DNA of 64,000 nucleotides, from NCBI RefSeq assembly GCF_015694735.1, contig NZ_JADQDP010000003.1:806001-870000 (forward strand), in the 5' to 3' direction. This document shows, piece after piece, positions 25,439 to 33,529 of the stretch (position 1 is its first letter; every line of letters begins with the position of its first letter). A program made the position numbers and the translations under genes. The stretch is from Hymenobacter properus. GTDB lineage: Bacteria; Bacteroidota; Bacteroidia; Cytophagales; Hymenobacteraceae. The notes under the pieces are model-generated. The model was not told the DNA's origin. It ran no database searches and saw nothing but the letters and a program-made list of their open reading frames with translations.

Positions 25439-25989
25439 AGGTTCAAGTAGCTGGCCTGCTGCTGGTGCAGCCGGGTGAGTTGTTTGCGGGCCTTGCTGAG
25501 CTGGGCCTTGGAGGTGCTCTCCTGAATGCCCAGCAGCTCCGCGATTTCGCCGTGGCTGTAGCCGTCCACGGCGTAGAGGTTGAGCACGAGGCGGCAGCCG
25601 TCGGGCAGCTTTTCCATCAAAGCCAGCACCTCGGCCACGCCCAGGCGGTCGAAGGCGTCGGCATCGGCCGCGAAGGGTTCGGGCACATCGTCGAGCAACA
25701 GTTGCTGGCGGCGGTGCTGCCCGCTCTGCCAGTGGTTGAGGGCGGTGGTAACCACAATGCGGCGTATCCAGCCCTCAAAAGAGCCCTCGCCCCGGAAATC
25801 CGCGAGGCGCGTGAACACCTTCACGAAAGCATCCTGTAGGATGTCCTCGGCCTCGGCCACCGAGCGCACGTAGCGGCGCGCCACGCCCAGCATGCGGCCG
25901 GCGTAGCGGGCATACAGGGCACGCTGCGCCGCCGGCTCGTGGCGGCCGCAACGGGCAAGCAGGTCATCTAGCTCCGTAGAAAGGGGCAT
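25435..25989 (-). CDS. RNA polymerase sigma factor, ECF-type sigma-70
   Basis: The product is 184 residues when started at MPLSTELDDLLARC; a Met 16 residues earlier is less likely. Region 2 spans about 12-80 (LYARYAGRMLGVARRYVRS, AEAEDILQDAFVKVFTRL, GSFEGWIRRIV). Region 4 spans about 120-170 (LPDGCRLVLNLYAVDGYSHG, EIAELLGIQESTSKAQLSKA). It is coupled through an ATGA overlap to the membrane-spanning beta-barrel protein, which probably controls its release. Confidence 0.93.
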   Translation of the reverse strand: MPLSTELDDLLARCGRHEPAAQRALYARYAGRMLGVARRYVRSVAEAEDILQDAFVKVFTRLADFRGEGSFEGWIRRIVVTTALNHWQSGQHRRQQLLLDDVPEPFAADADAFDRLGVAEVLALMEKLPDGCRLVLNLYAVDGYSHGEIAELLGIQESTSKAQLSKARKQLTRLHQQQASYLNL

Positions 25990-26080
25990 TACATCGGGAA
26001 AGCAGCGCAGCCCGGCCGGGTGCTGCCCGGCAGACAAGTTACTTCCCGAAAAGGCTGCCGGGGACGAGAGAAATATTTCT

Positions 26081-26164
26081 CTGTCATCCTGAGCGCAGCG
26101 AAGGACCTTCTCACGTTAGAGAAATCTGACGTGAGAAGGTCCTTCGCTGCGCTCAGGATGACAG
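26081..26164. repeat. Long hairpin repeat, copy 3
   Basis: Perfect 36-base arms (26081-26116, 26129-26164) around a 12-base loop share the core of copies 1, 2 and 4. It lies between the trehalase end and the sigma gene start, both on the minus strand. Confidence 0.9.
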
Positions 26165-26178
26165 GCGTTTTCCCCTAT

Positions 26179-27840
26179 TTACCGCCGCTCCCGATTCAGC
26201 AGCTTCAGCAGCACCCCGTTGGTCCACCCGAAGCCGTCTTGCAGCGGGTACTCGCCCCCGCCGGCGGGGCGGTTCACGTTCACCACGTCGTACTTCTCCA
26301 GCAGCTTACCGGTTTGGGCAAACACGCGGCTGTTCAGCCGTACCCAGCGGTGGGCCACGGTGTCGGCCAGGGCCGTTTGCTGGTAGCGCGTCAGGCTTTC
26401 AATGGCTAGGTACTCCAGCGGGGCCCAGCCATTGGGCGCGTCCCATTGCTGCTTGGTAGCGCTGAGGGTGGTTACCAGGCCACCCGGTTTCAAGAAATTA
26501 GCTTTCAGCCCCGCCGCCACGCGGCTGGCCTGCGGCGCGGTGGCCAGCCCAAATGCCAGCGGAAACACGCCCGCCAGCGTGCGCACGCCGGAGCGTCGGC
26601 GTAGCCGCCAGTTGTAGTCCTGAAACCAACCAGCCTGGGCGTCCCAGCACAGGGCCAGCAGAGCCGTTTTGCGCTGCTCGGCTTTGGCGGCATAGGTGCG
26701 GGCCTGCGCCGCCTGGCCGGCTACGCGGGCGGCTTCGGCCAGCGTCATTTCCAGGTTATACAGCAGGCAGTTGAGGTCGACGGGCACTAGGTCGGTGGTT
26801 TGGATGCTGCCCAGCCCGCCGCTGGCCCCAAACCAGCGGCTGCTGAAGTCCCAGCCCGAGGCGGCCGCCGCCCGCACGTGGCGATAGAACTGCGCGGCTG
26901 GCTGCTTGCTCAGCTTAGCGGCGGCCACGTCCTCGGCGTACGATTCCTCGCGCGGCTGGTCGCTGTCGTCCCAGTAGCGGTTGAGCAGGGCGCCGGAGGG
27001 CAGGCGCACGGCGCGGCGGGTGGCGGTGCTGGGCTTCAGGTTTTCAGCGCCCTGCATCCAGTAGCGGTACTCGGCTTCCAGGGCCGGGCGGTAGCGCAGC
27101 AGTTCGCCGTTACCGCGCTCCTGGGCCAGCAGCTGCACCATGCGGGCAAAAAACGGCGGTTGCGAGCGGGTGAGGTAGTAGCTGCGGTTGCCGTTCGGAA
27201 TGAACCCGTAGCGGCCAATCAGAAACGCAAAATTGTCGGCCATGTCCTTCACCATCTGAGTCTTGCTTGCCTCGGTCAGCCCCAGCATGGTGAAGTAAGA
27301 GTCCCAGTAGTACACTTCCCGGAAGCGCCCGCCCGGTACCACATACGGTTTGGGCAGCAGCAGCAGCGAGCCAAACGCGGCCAGCGAATCGGCCCCGTCC
27401 ACGGGCGGGGCGGCGGGGCGGGCCAGCACCGTCCACAAGGTGTCGAGGTGGTGGCGCAGGCCGGCTTTTGCATCGGTTTTAAAAACCGCGGTGGTTTCCG
27501 TGGGCAGGTTAAAGTGCGTTTCCACAAAGGCTTTTAGCCGAAAGCCGGGCTGGCTTTTCTCGCGCTGCCACGCCGCTAGGATGGTGGCGGGTCGCTGCCG
27601 GGGCGTGGCGTCCACAAAGGTTTTATTATCAGGGAAGATGCGGCCCAGCTGCACAGCCTCAAACAGGCCCGGGAAAAGCTGCCGCGGCGAGGCCGGCCGC
27701 GCCGGCGCGGTGGCGGCAGGAGCCGGAGTAGTTGAAATTGCCGGGGTAGCGGCGGCTTTAGGAGCTTCTGTTTCGGCTTGGGCATGGGCAGAGCCCGCAC
27801 CCAGCAGGCCCAGTAGTCCGGCAAGTAGGAGTCGTGACAT
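26179..27840 (-). CDS. treA: Alpha,alpha-trehalase, GH37, secreted
   Basis: The product is 553 residues when started at MSRLLLAGLLGLLGAG, with a signal peptide ending SAHAQ; a Met nine codons earlier is possible. A Pro/Ala spacer precedes the GH37 domain. Landmarks are LFPGLFEAVQLGRIFPDNKTF, the signature PGGRFREVYYWDSYFTMLGL and the second signature QWDAPNGWAPLEYLAI, with ESYAEDV and SGWDFSSRWF between, where the catalytic Asp and downstream Glu are expected. It hydrolyses trehalose to two glucoses in the periplasm. It is divergent from blaI over a region with two dyads, so it could be co-regulated; that is inference. Confidence 0.95.
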   Translation of the reverse strand: MSRLLLAGLLGLLGAGSAHAQAETEAPKAAATPAISTTPAPAATAPARPASPRQLFPGLFEAVQLGRIFPDNKTFVDATPRQRPATILAAWQREKSQPGFRLKAFVETHFNLPTETTAVFKTDAKAGLRHHLDTLWTVLARPAAPPVDGADSLAAFGSLLLLPKPYVVPGGRFREVYYWDSYFTMLGLTEASKTQMVKDMADNFAFLIGRYGFIPNGNRSYYLTRSQPPFFARMVQLLAQERGNGELLRYRPALEAEYRYWMQGAENLKPSTATRRAVRLPSGALLNRYWDDSDQPREESYAEDVAAAKLSKQPAAQFYRHVRAAAASGWDFSSRWFGASGGLGSIQTTDLVPVDLNCLLYNLEMTLAEAARVAGQAAQARTYAAKAEQRKTALLALCWDAQAGWFQDYNWRLRRRSGVRTLAGVFPLAFGLATAPQASRVAAGLKANFLKPGGLVTTLSATKQQWDAPNGWAPLEYLAIESLTRYQQTALADTVAHRWVRLNSRVFAQTGKLLEKYDVVNVNRPAGGGEYPLQDGFGWTNGVLLKLLNRERR

Positions 27841-27931
27841 AGCAGTAAGGGTTTGGCCGCGTACCAAGTGGCGATTTGCTTGCCCGAAGGCTTACGGGCG
27901 CTGGCGCCTGCAACGCCGAAAAATTCTTATC

Positions 27932-27947
27932 AACTAATGAAATAGTT
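27932..27947. promoter_or_regulatory. BlaI-type operator dyad 1
   Basis: AACTA-N6-TAGTT, a perfect 5-base dyad, 62 bases before the blaI start. An identical-format dyad lies 20 bp downstream. Confidence 0.65.
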
Positions 27948-27951
27948 TTTA

Positions 27952-27980
27952 AACTAAAAAATTAGTTGTACGTTTACAAC
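27952..27980. promoter_or_regulatory. BlaI-type operator dyad 2 with adjoining inverted repeat
   Basis: AACTA-N6-TAGTT at 27952-27967, exactly 20 bp from dyad 1, is followed by the overlapping GTTGTA-N4-TACAAC at 27965-27980. A -7-like TACGTTTA lies within the last repeat, so a bound BlaI dimer would block transcription. This is a typical autoregulatory arrangement. Confidence 0.6.
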
Positions 27981-28009
27981 TACCTCATCGATTCCACCGC
28001 TGCCCCTCA

Positions 28010-28420
28010 ATGGACCCCGCTGCTTTCCCCGAACTCACCCGCGCCGAAGAACAAGTGATGCAAGTGCTCTGGCGCCGCGGCCCCTCCTTCGTGAAGGACG
28101 TGCTGGCCGAGCTGCCGGCTCCGCAGCCGGCCTACAACACGGTGTCCACCATCATCCGCATCCTCGAAACCAAGGGCTTTGTGGGGCATGAGGCGTTTGG
28201 GCGCACGCACCGCTACCACGTGCTGGTGCAGCAAGACGACTACCGCCGCTTCTCGCTGCGCAAGCTGCTGGGCGGGCACTTCGGCAATTCCTTCAGCCGG
28301 CTGGTTTCCTTTTTCGCCAAGGAAGAAAACCTCGACGCTGCCCAGCTCGACGAACTTCTCCGCCACGCTTCCCAACCTCAAAACCCCACCGAAGACGATG
28401 AACCAAATCAGCCTGCTTAA
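28010..28420 (+). CDS. BlaI/MecI/CopY family transcriptional repressor
   Basis: This 136-residue protein starts with a winged helix: LTRAEEQVMQVLWRRGPSFV and DVLAELPAPQPAYNTVSTII, then RILETKGFVGHEAFGRTHRY. The C-terminal dimerisation helices (FSLRKLLGGHFGNSFSRLVS) contain the region cut by partner proteases in BlaI/MecI. It represses its own operon, and a membrane M56 peptidase releases repression by cleavage. The downstream M56 gene overlaps by 23 bases, and two dyads lie upstream. It is not necessarily about beta-lactams; no beta-lactamase is nearby. Confidence 0.95.
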   Translation: MDPAAFPELTRAEEQVMQVLWRRGPSFVKDVLAELPAPQPAYNTVSTIIRILETKGFVGHEAFGRTHRYHVLVQQDDYRRFSLRKLLGGHFGNSFSRLVSFFAKEENLDAAQLDELLRHASQPQNPTEDDEPNQPA

Positions 28421-29852
28421 CTGGATGCTGCTCAGCACGGGGCTGCTGGGCGCGTGCTGGCTCTGCTACCGCCTGGCCTTGCGCCAGGAGCGCAGCTTTG
28501 CCTACAACCGTTGGTACCTGGTGCTGGGGCCGGTGCTGGCGGCGGGCCTGCCGCTGCTGCCGGTGGCCTGGCCGGCAAGCTGGGGCGTCGGGCCGGCCCC
28601 GCTGGCGGGCGTGGCCTCGGTGCTGCTGCCCGTCGTGGCCGTGAGCTCGGAAGGTGCCACAGCTCCTCCGGCTACCTGGCCGCTGGTTCTGCTGCTAGCC
28701 TACCTCGCAGGCGTCGCCTTCATGCTGGGCCGGCTGGCGCTGGAACTGGGGCAGCTGTGGGGACGCACCCGCCGCCTGGCCCGCGAAAAGCGCGAGGGCT
28801 ACACGCTGGTGCCCACCCACGGCGCGGTGCCCACCAGCTCGTTCGGCCGCCTGGTCTTTTGGGATAACACCCTGGCCCTGAGCCCGGCTGAGGCCGACCA
28901 AGTGCTGCGCCACGAGTGCGCCCACGTGCGCCAGGGCCACACCTACGACCGTCTGCTACTGGAGCTGTTGCGCGCCGGGCTGTGGTTCAACCCCTTCGTT
29001 CACCTGTGCGGCCGGGCCCTGGCCCTCACCCACGAGTACCTGGCCGACGAAGAGGCGCTGCGCCACGCCGCGGCCCAGGCGCCGGCCTTTGCCCCTGCCA
29101 TTTCCTACACACACCTGCTGGCCCGGCAAGTGGCCAGCCGCCTCGGTTTCTCCATCCCGCTTGCGCACACCTTCTCCCATTCCCAAACCCTACGTCGCAT
29201 TGCCATGATTCAGAAAACCTCCCCCGTTCGCCGCTGGAAGCAGTGGCTGGCGCTGCCGCTGCTCGGCGCCCTGGTGTTCACCGTTGCTTGCGAGCGCAGC
29301 ACCGATGAGGTAGCTCCCAATGCCAAACCGGCCGTTACCCCCGTCAACGCCACCGCGTCCGAAACATCCGGCAAGTTCTATGACGGCGACATTCCGCCGC
29401 CCCCACCGCCCGCAATTGCAGGTTCCGACGCTCCCGCCGTCTCCAGCATTGACCGCGTGTATACCTACGTGGAGCAAATGCCGCAGCTGCCCGGCGGGGG
29501 CAATGCGCAGGCAATTGCGCAGTACCTGCAAAGCCACACAAAATACACCGATGACCTGCGCTTGAATCCGAAAGAAGGCGTTGTGTTCGCAAAATTCACG
29601 GTAACCGAAACCGGCGAAGTGAAAGATATCACCATCGTGAAAGGACTGTCGCGCGGATACGACCACGCCGTCCTGGATGCCATTCGGACCTTGCCGCGCT
29701 TCATCCCGGGCCGGCAGGACGGCAAAGCCGTGGCGGTGAGCTTCACGGTGCCGGTGCGGTTTGTGACAAAAGCGCCGGCAAATAGCGTCGGTTTGCAGCT
29801 AATCAATTGGTATGGCAACTGGGGCCCCAAACAAACCGGCGCAGGCTGTTAG
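28398..29852 (+). CDS. M56 (BlaR1-like) membrane metallopeptidase with TonB C-terminal domain
   Basis: The product is 484 residues when started at MNQISLLNWMLLSTG, overlapping blaI by 23 bases. Several membrane helices occupy residues 5-25, 40-60 and 92-115. The zinc motif HECAH is at 172-176 with the downstream HEYLAD (Glu213) as likely third ligand, then PFVHLCGR. Residues after about 270 form another helix (WLALPLLGALVFTVAC) and a Pro-rich linker. A TonB-like C-terminal domain follows (VVFAKFTVTETGEVKDITIV, PRFIPGRQDGKAVAVSF). It probably senses an envelope signal and cleaves the repressor. The TonB extension replaces the penicillin-sensor domain of classical BlaR1. Confidence 0.92.
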   Translation: MNQISLLNWMLLSTGLLGACWLCYRLALRQERSFAYNRWYLVLGPVLAAGLPLLPVAWPASWGVGPAPLAGVASVLLPVVAVSSEGATAPPATWPLVLLLAYLAGVAFMLGRLALELGQLWGRTRRLAREKREGYTLVPTHGAVPTSSFGRLVFWDNTLALSPAEADQVLRHECAHVRQGHTYDRLLLELLRAGLWFNPFVHLCGRALALTHEYLADEEALRHAAAQAPAFAPAISYTHLLARQVASRLGFSIPLAHTFSHSQTLRRIAMIQKTSPVRRWKQWLALPLLGALVFTVACERSTDEVAPNAKPAVTPVNATASETSGKFYDGDIPPPPPPAIAGSDAPAVSSIDRVYTYVEQMPQLPGGGNAQAIAQYLQSHTKYTDDLRLNPKEGVVFAKFTVTETGEVKDITIVKGLSRGYDHAVLDAIRTLPRFIPGRQDGKAVAVSFTVPVRFVTKAPANSVGLQLINWYGNWGPKQTGAGC

Positions 29853-29898
29853 AAGGGCCCGGCACGCTTTCCAGTTGGAAATAGGCAAGAAACCGCTC

Positions 29899-29928
29899 GA
29901 AAAGCTCCGGCCCGCGTCGGGGCTTTTC
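29899..29928 (+). terminator. Terminator after the M56 gene
   Basis: GAAAAGCTCCG pairs with CGGGGCTTTTC (one G-T wobble), 47 bases past the stop. Confidence 0.6.
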
Positions 29929-30005
29929 TGCGTTAAACACAACGCCAACCCGGCAAAATGGGCTAACTTGCACGCTGTACTGGCCTTCTAACCCGTTTTC
30001 ATTCA

Positions 30006-31040
30006 GTGTTGTTTTCTCTAACGTCGCGGGCCGCGCTCGTGGCCGCCACCTTCGGCTTGCTGGCCGCCGCCAGCTTGCCCGCCTGCAAAACCAGCCCCAA
30101 CGAGGGCGAAAACGGCGGTGCCGCCGCCAACGACAGCGTGGCTAATAAGCCCGCTCCCGTCGATACCATCAAAATCAAGGCGATGGCCATGCGGCGCGAT
30201 TCGCTGAAGGCCGACAGCATTGCCAAGAAAACCGGCCAGCTGCCGGGCGCCATTCTGCCGGGCCACCGCATCGTGGCATTTTATGGCAACATCCGCTCAA
30301 AGGGCATGGGCATCTTGGGCCGCGAGCCCAAGGAGCAGATGTTCCGCAAGTTTGCCGGCGTGCTGAAGGAGTGGCAGGCCGCCGACCCCAGCATTCCGGT
30401 GCAACCGGCCCTGCACAACGTGACCATCACCGCCCAGGGTTCGCCCGGCAAAGACGGCAAGTGGCGCCTGATGAACTCGAAAGCCACCATCGAAGAAGTT
30501 ATTTCCTGGGCCCGCGAGCACAAGTGCATCCTGTTCCTAGACGTGCAGCCCGGCCACAGCACCCTGCAGGTGGAAGTGCCCAAGCTGGAGCCCTACCTCA
30601 AGCAGCCCGACATTCACCTCGGCATCGACCCCGAGTTTTCGCTGGCCACCATGCCCGGCATCCGGCCCAACCAGCGCATCGGTACGCTCGACGCCAAGGA
30701 CGTGAACTGGACCATCAACTACCTGGCCCGCATTGTGAGCGAAAACAAGCTGCCGCCCAAAGTGCTGACGGTGCACCGCTTCACCCGGAAGATGCTGACC
30801 AACTACAAAAACATCAAGCTCGACCCGCGCGTGCAGGTGGTGATGCACATGGACGGCCACGGTGAGCCCACCCTGAAAAAGGATTCGTACCACGACTACA
30901 TCCAGACGGAGCCCGTGCAGTACACCGGCTTTAAGCTGTTCTACGAGTACGACCCCAAACCCAAGCCCCACCACATGATGACGCCGGTGGAAGTGCTGAC
31001 GCAGCTCACGCCCAAGCCGTTGTACATTCAGTATCAGTAA
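30006..31040 (+). CDS. Lipoprotein of unknown function
   Basis: This 344-residue frame starts with GTG at 30006; no ATG gives a signal peptide. The lipobox is SLPAC (Cys27). A charged spacer (to about 75) precedes a well-ordered domain beginning LPGHRIVAFYGNIRSKGMGI, with a repeated strand-helix rhythm: CILFLDVQPGHSTLQVEV, HLGIDPEFSL, VLTVHRFTRKMLTNY, VVMHMDGHGEPTL. The pattern of Asp/His/Glu at strand ends suggests a TIM-barrel, perhaps a hydrolase or deacetylase-like enzyme. I recognise no named family. It is monocistronic between two terminators. Confidence 0.85.
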   Translation: MLFSLTSRAALVAATFGLLAAASLPACKTSPNEGENGGAAANDSVANKPAPVDTIKIKAMAMRRDSLKADSIAKKTGQLPGAILPGHRIVAFYGNIRSKGMGILGREPKEQMFRKFAGVLKEWQAADPSIPVQPALHNVTITAQGSPGKDGKWRLMNSKATIEEVISWAREHKCILFLDVQPGHSTLQVEVPKLEPYLKQPDIHLGIDPEFSLATMPGIRPNQRIGTLDAKDVNWTINYLARIVSENKLPPKVLTVHRFTRKMLTNYKNIKLDPRVQVVMHMDGHGEPTLKKDSYHDYIQTEPVQYTGFKLFYEYDPKPKPHHMMTPVEVLTQLTPKPLYIQYQ

Positions 31041-31071
31041 CAACCCGACGACCTCGGCTTATTAGTTGAAC

Positions 31072-31116
31072 AACGAAAAGGCCCTGACAGCTTCGTGCTG
31101 CCGGGGCCTTTTCGTT
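31072..31116. terminator. Bidirectional terminator between the lipoprotein and GH92 genes
   Basis: AACGAAAAGGCCC and its exact complement, with an additional inner CAGC/GCTG pairing. It is placed between convergent genes. Confidence 0.85.
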
Positions 31117-31129
31117 TGTACGGAGTCAT

Positions 31130-33421
31130 TTACTTCGCTTTGGAAAAGGAGTACGGCGCAGCGGCCGGCTGCGTGCCCCGGCTCTTGTTCGGCGCGGCGC
31201 TCATGTCAAAATTCAACGTCGCGCCCTGCATCAGCTCCGAGTGGCTGAGCCAGTTCTTGTCATAAGGCTGACCGTTGAAAGTCAGTCCATTCACATAGCG
31301 GTTGGCCGCCGAGTTGTTAGGCGCATTCAATACGATATCCTTACCCGAAGGCAGGTGCAGGGTGGCTTTGGGGAAGAGCGGGGCGCCCAGCACGTACTGG
31401 TCGGTGCCGGGGCACACGGGATAGAAGCCCAGGGCGGAGAAGACGTACCAGGCCGAGGTTTGGCCGTTGTCTTCGTCGCCGCAGTAGCCGTCGGGCGTGG
31501 GCAGGTAGAGGCGGTTGAGGGTTTCGCGCACCCAATATTGGGCTTTCCAGGGCTGGCCGGCGTAGTTGTAGAGGTACACCATGTGCTGGATGGGCTGGTT
31601 GCCGTGCGCATAGTTGCCCATGTTGGCAATCTGCATCTCCCGGATTTCGTGAATGACCTCGCCGTAGTACGACGCATCGAACACCGGCGGCAGCGTAAAA
31701 ACGGTATCGAGCGTAGCCACGAACTTCTGCCGGCCGCCCATTAGGTCAATCAGGCCCTGCACGTCGTGAAACACCGACCAGGTGTAGTGCCAGCTATTGC
31801 CCTCGGTGAAGGCGCCGCCCCACTTAAACGGGTTGAAGGGCTTTTGAAACGAGCCGTCCTGGTTGCGGCCGCGCATGAGGCCGGTTTCCTTGTCGAAGAG
31901 CTTGCGGTAGTTCTGGCTGCGCCGGGCGTAGAGGTCGATTTCCTTTTTGGGTTTGCCCAAGGCCTTGGCCAACTGGTAGATGGTGAAATCGTCGTAGGCG
32001 TATTCCAACGTGCGGGCTGCATTTTCATCAATTTTGACGTCGTAGGGCACGTAGCCGAGCTTGTTGTAATACGCCACGCCCTTACGGCCCACGGCGTCGA
32101 GGGGCCCGGCGTTGTTGGCACCGTGCGTCAGGGCCTCGTAGAGCACGTTCATGTCCTGCCCGCGGATGCCCTTGAGGTAGGCATCGGCCACCACCGAGGC
32201 CGAGTTGTTGCCTACCATCACGTCGCGCAGGCCGGGGCTGCCCCATTCCGGCAGCCAGCCGCTTTCGCGGTAGTCGTTGGCCAGGCCCTGCTGAATCTCG
32301 GTATTCACATCGGGGTACAGCAAATTCAGGAAGGGAAATAGCGCCCGAAACGTGTCCCAGAAGCCCGTATCCGTGTACATAAAGCCCGGCAGCACCTGCC
32401 CGTTGAAAGGGCTGTAGTGCATCACGTTGCCATTGGCATCCCGTTCATAAAGCTTGCGCGGAAACAGCAGCGCGCGGTACAGGCAAGAGTAGAACGTGCG
32501 CCGCTGCGCCTCGGTGCCGCCCTCAATATCAATGCGGCCCAGCGCCTTGTTCCAGGCGGCGCGGCCTTGCTGGCGCACCGCATCAAAGTCCTGCTCGCCT
32601 ATTTCGCGCAGGTTTAGTTCGGCCTGCTCGGGGCTGATGAATGACGAGGCTACCCGCGCGTTCACCCGTTCCCCTTTTCGGGTTTTGAAGCCCACCACGG
32701 CCCCGGCGTGCTTGGCCGTCACTTCTAGCACTCCCGGTGCCAGGGCTTTATCCTGATAAAGTGCGGTGCTGTTGAAATCGTGGTCGAATTCGAGAATGAA
32801 GTAGTTCTTGAAGTTCTTCGGTACGCCGCCGCTGTTGCGGGTGGTGTAGCCGATGATGCGCCGCTGCCCAGGCAGCACCTTCACGAAGGAGCCGCGGTCC
32901 AGCGCGTCAATCACCACGTAGGCGCTGTCGGACTTGGGGAAGGTGAAGCGAAAGCGGGCGGCGCGCTCGGTGGGCGCTATTTCGGTGGTCACGTCGTGGT
33001 CGGCCAGGTACACGCGGTAGTAGTTGGGCTCGGCCACCTCGGCCTTGTGCGAAAACCAGCTGGCGCGGGCTTCCTCGTCGAACACGCGCTTGCCCGTGAT
33101 GGGCATGAGGGCAAACTGCCCGTAGTCGTTCATCCACGGCGAGGGCTGGTGCGTCTGCTTGAAGCCGCGCAGCTTGTCGGCGCTGTACTGGTAGGCCCAG
33201 CCGTCGCCCATCTTGCCGGTCTGCGGCATCCAGAAGTTCATGCCCCAGGGCAGGGCAATGGCCGGGTAGGTGTTGCCATTCGACAAGTCCGGTTTGGAAT
33301 CGGTGCCCATCAGCGGATTCACCCACTGGGCCGGGTCGGCGTTGGCAGCGGTAGGCGTTTGAGCCCGGGCCACACCGGCTAGCAGGCCAAATGCCAGAAG
33401 GATGGTAAATGGTTTTAGCAT
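31130..33421 (-). CDS. GH92 family glycoside hydrolase (alpha-mannosidase)
   Basis: The protein is 763 residues when started at MLKPFTILLAFGLLAG, signal peptide ending ARAQ. It shows GH92 landmarks: WVNPLMGTDSKPDLSNGNTY near the N-terminus, GFKQTHQPSPWMNDYGQFAL, YTDTGFWDTFRALFPFLNLL, GNQPIQHMVYLYNYAGQPW and the C-terminal GDEDNGQTSAWYVFSALGFY. The family comprises calcium-dependent exo-alpha-mannosidases acting with inversion on N-glycans or yeast mannan. No SusC/SusD pair adjoins it in this window, so it is an orphan outside a polysaccharide utilisation locus. Linkage specificity cannot be read from sequence. Confidence 0.95.
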   Translation of the reverse strand: MLKPFTILLAFGLLAGVARAQTPTAANADPAQWVNPLMGTDSKPDLSNGNTYPAIALPWGMNFWMPQTGKMGDGWAYQYSADKLRGFKQTHQPSPWMNDYGQFALMPITGKRVFDEEARASWFSHKAEVAEPNYYRVYLADHDVTTEIAPTERAARFRFTFPKSDSAYVVIDALDRGSFVKVLPGQRRIIGYTTRNSGGVPKNFKNYFILEFDHDFNSTALYQDKALAPGVLEVTAKHAGAVVGFKTRKGERVNARVASSFISPEQAELNLREIGEQDFDAVRQQGRAAWNKALGRIDIEGGTEAQRRTFYSCLYRALLFPRKLYERDANGNVMHYSPFNGQVLPGFMYTDTGFWDTFRALFPFLNLLYPDVNTEIQQGLANDYRESGWLPEWGSPGLRDVMVGNNSASVVADAYLKGIRGQDMNVLYEALTHGANNAGPLDAVGRKGVAYYNKLGYVPYDVKIDENAARTLEYAYDDFTIYQLAKALGKPKKEIDLYARRSQNYRKLFDKETGLMRGRNQDGSFQKPFNPFKWGGAFTEGNSWHYTWSVFHDVQGLIDLMGGRQKFVATLDTVFTLPPVFDASYYGEVIHEIREMQIANMGNYAHGNQPIQHMVYLYNYAGQPWKAQYWVRETLNRLYLPTPDGYCGDEDNGQTSAWYVFSALGFYPVCPGTDQYVLGAPLFPKATLHLPSGKDIVLNAPNNSAANRYVNGLTFNGQPYDKNWLSHSELMQGATLNFDMSAAPNKSRGTQPAAAPYSFSKAK

Positions 33422-33472
33422 GCAAGAAGACAGAAGGGGAGGAGGCCGCAAATAAACACCCCAACACCTAAA

Positions 33473-33503
33473 AAAGCCCCGGCTCGCGCAGAGCCGGGGC
33501 TTT
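33473..33503 (-). terminator. Terminator of the efflux operon
   Basis: AAAGCCCCGGCTC and its complement with a 5-base loop. The minus-strand T run follows, 27 bases past the MFS stop. Confidence 0.85.
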
Positions 33504-33529
33504 CAAACTACCAAGGGCAGCAGGCCGCA

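Noticed and set aside
28010..29852. Beta-lactam resistance operon
   Set aside because: BlaI and an M56 peptidase are present, but the peptidase has a TonB domain rather than a penicillin sensor and no beta-lactamase gene is nearby.
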